Shown piece after piece: positions 32,410 to 34,770 of a DNA stretch of 34,770 nt; position 1 is the first letter of the stretch, and each line of letters starts with the position of its first letter. Source of the stretch: a bacterium (lineage in GTDB: Bacteria > Bdellovibrionota_C > UBA2361 > RFPC01); NCBI GenBank assembly GCA_009926305.1, contig RFPC01000021.1, forward strand, positions 1-34,770, written 5' to 3'. A program made the position numbers and the translations under genes. The notes beneath the pieces were generated by a model. It saw only the letters and a program-made list of their open reading frames with translations, ran no database searches and had not been told where the DNA came from.

Positions 32410-34373
32410 GGGAGGGCCCTCCATTGAGCAATCTCTCCTGTAATTTCATTTTTCAGCTCTCCTTCAAGAGCTCCGTCTACTACTGTTCCAGATAGAGAGA
32501 GGATCATTCCCTGCGATACGACTCTTAGCGAATTGTTGTTTGGCGGAGTTTGAGAAAGATCAACTACCACTGGATGAAATCCGTGAATCCCGAGAGATAT
32601 AATCAGTTGTGAGGATCCGTTAAGTGCAATAATTGAGAAAGTTGTCTTAGAATTCGAGTCAGGGAAATGAAGAGTTCCTGCATAGAGACCAGCTGGCAGG
32701 TAAGGGAAGGTAACGAGAGGTTCTTTTGCATCTCCTAAAATACTGCCCTCTTCTGATGTGTTAGGGTCACTCACTTCTTTCGTCGCCACAACGGCTTCAC
32801 TTGCAACGAGAGAGCTTTTTGTCTCCTTCTGTTTTGTCACCCCGTGAGAGTGTTCGACGGCTGAATCCTTTAAGAGGAAGGACGCCCCATAGAGGGCTGC
32901 GCCGCTTATGAGGAGCGCTACGATCAGCTTTATGCGTGAGCGTGATTTTCTTGTTTGCCTCCGTTTGCGTCCAGAAGAAAAGACCTCTTTTTGTTGTTTC
33001 GGCTTAGTGGTTTGAGGTGAAGTACTTGGAGTTTCTCGATTGGCATCAAGGTATGCGCGTGAGGCTAGGGAGCTTCCGCCGTTGTATGGCGCATCTGTTG
33101 AAGCGATTGGCTCAGGGACGGCTTCTGTCTCAGGAGATGAGAGAGGGATGTTCTTTTCCTGTTTTAATGCCGGAGCTGATTCAAAGAACGGGGGGTGCAT
33201 CGGTGGAGATGACTCTTCCTCTTCTTCTGGCTCATTCGTTTTGATGGCAGATAAGAGTTTATCGCCTGTACTACTTGTCTCCATTGGGGGGCTTTCTGGC
33301 TCCTCAAAATGGTCCTCATCTGACCCATCCTGAGAGAACTCCTCCTCGATTTCTGGTGCTTCGTATGCAGGAGAGATCATTGAAGACTCTTGGTCCTGCT
33401 CGTCGAAGTCTTCTGCAGCAGCATTTGTTCTTTCTGCAGAGGAGTCTGTCGCTGTAGGAACTTCAATGTGCTCTGTGTTTGATGGCGCTGTTTCTTTTTC
33501 TCTTGCGGGAGAGCTTGTTTTATCAAGGCCGCTGACATCAAAACTTACAAGCGCTTGGATAAGCTCTTTGGCCGATTGAAAGCGGTCTTCAGGGTTAAAG
33601 CACATCAGTTTTGTGATGGCACTTAAGAGATGAGCTGGCGCATCTGGTTCAAGCTCAGCTATCGGGACAAAGTTCCCGTCCTTTCTTTTTTCAAGTTGTT
33701 CCGCCAAAGGTTCATGAGAAAATGGATGCTTTCCACTTAAGATTTCATAGAATGACAAGCCAAGAGCATATAAGTCAGAACGTTTATCGAAATTCTGTCC
33801 ATCGAGGACTTCAGGAGAGAGATAGTCGAGCGTTCCAACGCCAGCTTGAAGGTCTTCAAATGAGGACTTTTCTCCGGGTAGCATGGCAATGCCAAAATCA
33901 GCGACACGGATATTTTGCTCGTCTACTACAAGTAAGTTTTCAGGCTTGAGATCTCGATGAAGGATGCCTGCTTTATGAATGAAGTCGAGTGCTTCGGCTA
34001 CCTGAAGGAGGAAGAGTTCAGTTTGAACGGGCGATAGTTTCCCTTGCTTTGTTTTTAAGTATTGGTGAAGGTCGCCCTTTTTGGCGAGCTCTAACGTAAG
34101 ATAGCAGAGATCTCCAAGGGAATGGAAATCGTCGAGCCTGATTACGTATTTGTGCCGAGAGGAAACAAGAGCAAGAGCTTCTTTCCGAAGGACAGTGCTT
34201 GGTGCAGTGCCTTTTTTGCTCTTTAAAATTACCTTTAGTGCTATTTCTTCCTGCGAGTCATCGATATGGCGAGCATGATACACAACGCTTCGCGCACCTC
34301 TGCCGATAACAGAGAGGATCTCAAAGCGTTTATCAAATATCTTTCTTTTCTTCTTTGTGCTCGCTTCACTCAT
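32406..34373 (-). CDS. Hanks-type Ser/Thr protein kinase with one membrane helix and an extracytoplasmic domain
   Basis: The 655-residue protein has a kinase domain at about residues 17-275: glycine loop IGRGARSVV (23-31), Lys47, Glu65, catalytic HRDLKPEN (139-146), DFG (159-161) and SPE (186-188). All key residues are present, so it should be active. A long acidic, Pro/Ser-rich linker (about 280-470) follows, then a basic stretch and a membrane helix at 483-501. About 150 residues outside the membrane include a beta-rich terminal domain with LPAGLYAGTLHF and GALEGELKNEITGEI. That domain is a likely sensor but matches no family I know, such as PASTA. The ATG at 34373 is preceded by GGGGA about 10 bases away. 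It heads a four-gene overlapping unit. Confidence 0.95.
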   Translation of the reverse strand: MSEASTKKKRKIFDKRFEILSVIGRGARSVVYHARHIDDSQEEIALKVILKSKKGTAPSTVLRKEALALVSSRHKYVIRLDDFHSLGDLCYLTLELAKKGDLHQYLKTKQGKLSPVQTELFLLQVAEALDFIHKAGILHRDLKPENLLVVDEQNIRVADFGIAMLPGEKSSFEDLQAGVGTLDYLSPEVLDGQNFDKRSDLYALGLSFYEILSGKHPFSHEPLAEQLEKRKDGNFVPIAELEPDAPAHLLSAITKLMCFNPEDRFQSAKELIQALVSFDVSGLDKTSSPAREKETAPSNTEHIEVPTATDSSAERTNAAAEDFDEQDQESSMISPAYEAPEIEEEFSQDGSDEDHFEEPESPPMETSSTGDKLLSAIKTNEPEEEEESSPPMHPPFFESAPALKQEKNIPLSSPETEAVPEPIASTDAPYNGGSSLASRAYLDANRETPSTSPQTTKPKQQKEVFSSGRKRRQTRKSRSRIKLIVALLISGAALYGASFLLKDSAVEHSHGVTKQKETKSSLVASEAVVATKEVSDPNTSEEGSILGDAKEPLVTFPYLPAGLYAGTLHFPDSNSKTTFSIIALNGSSQLIISLGIHGFHPVVVDLSQTPPNNNSLRVVSQGMILSLSGTVVDGALEGELKNEITGEIAQWRALP

Positions 34374-34770
34374 GATGTTTGTATCCCCTCGATTCCTCTT
34401 TCAGGTAGTTAGAGAGGAGTCCTCCTTCTACGTATTACGAAAACGTAATAACGCTTCATCTCAAATGAGTTATGCACTCTTTATATCCGTAAGTAGCCTG
34501 TAAACAGTAGGTATTTGGTACGAAAAATTGGGAACTTTTACTGAAGATTGCAGATATGGACTCATTTTTAAGAAATTTTCTCAGAAAGAAAGGGGAGAGA
34601 ACGGAGCGCGAGAAGTTATGTACTTGTTTTTTGATAGAAAAAGCATGGTTTCCGGTGCTCGCAGACTGCAGATGAGAGCGCACTACAGATGACCGTACGA
34701 CAAGGTGACACGGATGGAAAAGTGATACCGATGGAAAGGGGGCCAGTGGCTACGGGGAAGTGTTACGGGT
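34374..34770. other. Gene-free region at the right window edge
   Basis: The 397 bases hold no convincing gene. A perfect inverted repeat, TATTACG (34433-34439) and CGTAATA (34444-34450), lies about 60-75 bases before the kinase ATG and may be an operator. AGGAGGACTCCT on the minus strand is another small palindrome. At the edge a degenerate tandem repeat begins (see 34705-34770). Between them is plain AT-rich sequence. Confidence 0.5.
34705..34770 (+). repeat. Degenerate 17-base tandem repeat running off the window
   Basis: Two adjacent 17-base units, GTGACACGGATGGAAAA (34705-34721) and GTGATACCGATGGAAAG (34722-34738), agree at 14 of 17 positions. Looser copies follow (GTGGCTACGGGGAA at 34746, GTGTTACGGG at 34760). 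The array is cut by the window end. It may be part of a coding repeat, iterons or an intergenic repeat. Confidence 0.45.

Overview
The window carries ordinary chromosomal genes of a Gram-negative bacterium. The evidence for an outer membrane is a lipid A-type acyltransferase, apolipoprotein N-acyltransferase (Lnt), an OmpA-type lipoprotein and several exported proteins. A complete E1-E2-E3 2-oxoacid dehydrogenase set with octanoyltransferase, a truncated haemoglobin and a thiolase point to a respiring heterotroph. Base composition looks mid-range (roughly 45-50 percent GC by eye) and even throughout. I see no rRNA, tRNA, CRISPR array, transposase or prophage. A fused E1 alpha-beta subunit, an ArsR-methyltransferase (SahR-type) regulator and a Hanks kinase would suit a lineage near the former Deltaproteobacteria or Bdellovibrionota. 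That placement is inference only.

Layout, left to right. (1) 1-605, minus: peptide deformylase followed by the first codons of methionyl-tRNA formyltransferase, cut by the window edge. (2) 725-3162, plus: a small DUF2726-like protein, a membrane/TPR-like protein and purC, with overlapping ends. (3) 3204-4160, minus: a secreted SGNH hydrolase with calcium-type repeats. (4) 4383-8521, plus: a GT-C-like membrane protein, a small unknown, an AI-2E family permease, ApaG and a group II truncated haemoglobin. Twin hairpins close the block. (5) 8631-19669, minus: sahR-ahcY under an operator-overlapped promoter that looks leaderless; an acyltransferase with two unknown proteins; an OmpA lipoprotein coupled to a thiolase; enolase and lnt; and an ATP-grasp ligase. 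(6) 19882-22894, plus: two diverged Ntn-hydrolase isoaspartyl peptidases, an FtsB-like protein and DciA. (7) 22960-29966, minus: rsmD, E2, fused E1, lipB and lpd. (8) 30271-34373, minus: a Ser/Thr kinase, two exported proteins of unknown function and an RluA-type pseudouridine synthase, with overlapping ends throughout.

The points most worth a second look are these. The E1 subunit has an N-terminal tail of about 119 residues with some 36 lysines, resembling histone H1, and a strong ribosome binding site shows that it is translated. A solitary ATP-grasp ligase is divergent from two non-identical isoaspartyl peptidases, which suggests synthesis and breakdown of a beta-aspartyl or similar peptide. 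The SahR-type promoter and operator can be read base by base. The kinase four-gene cluster has two exported partners with no recognisable family.
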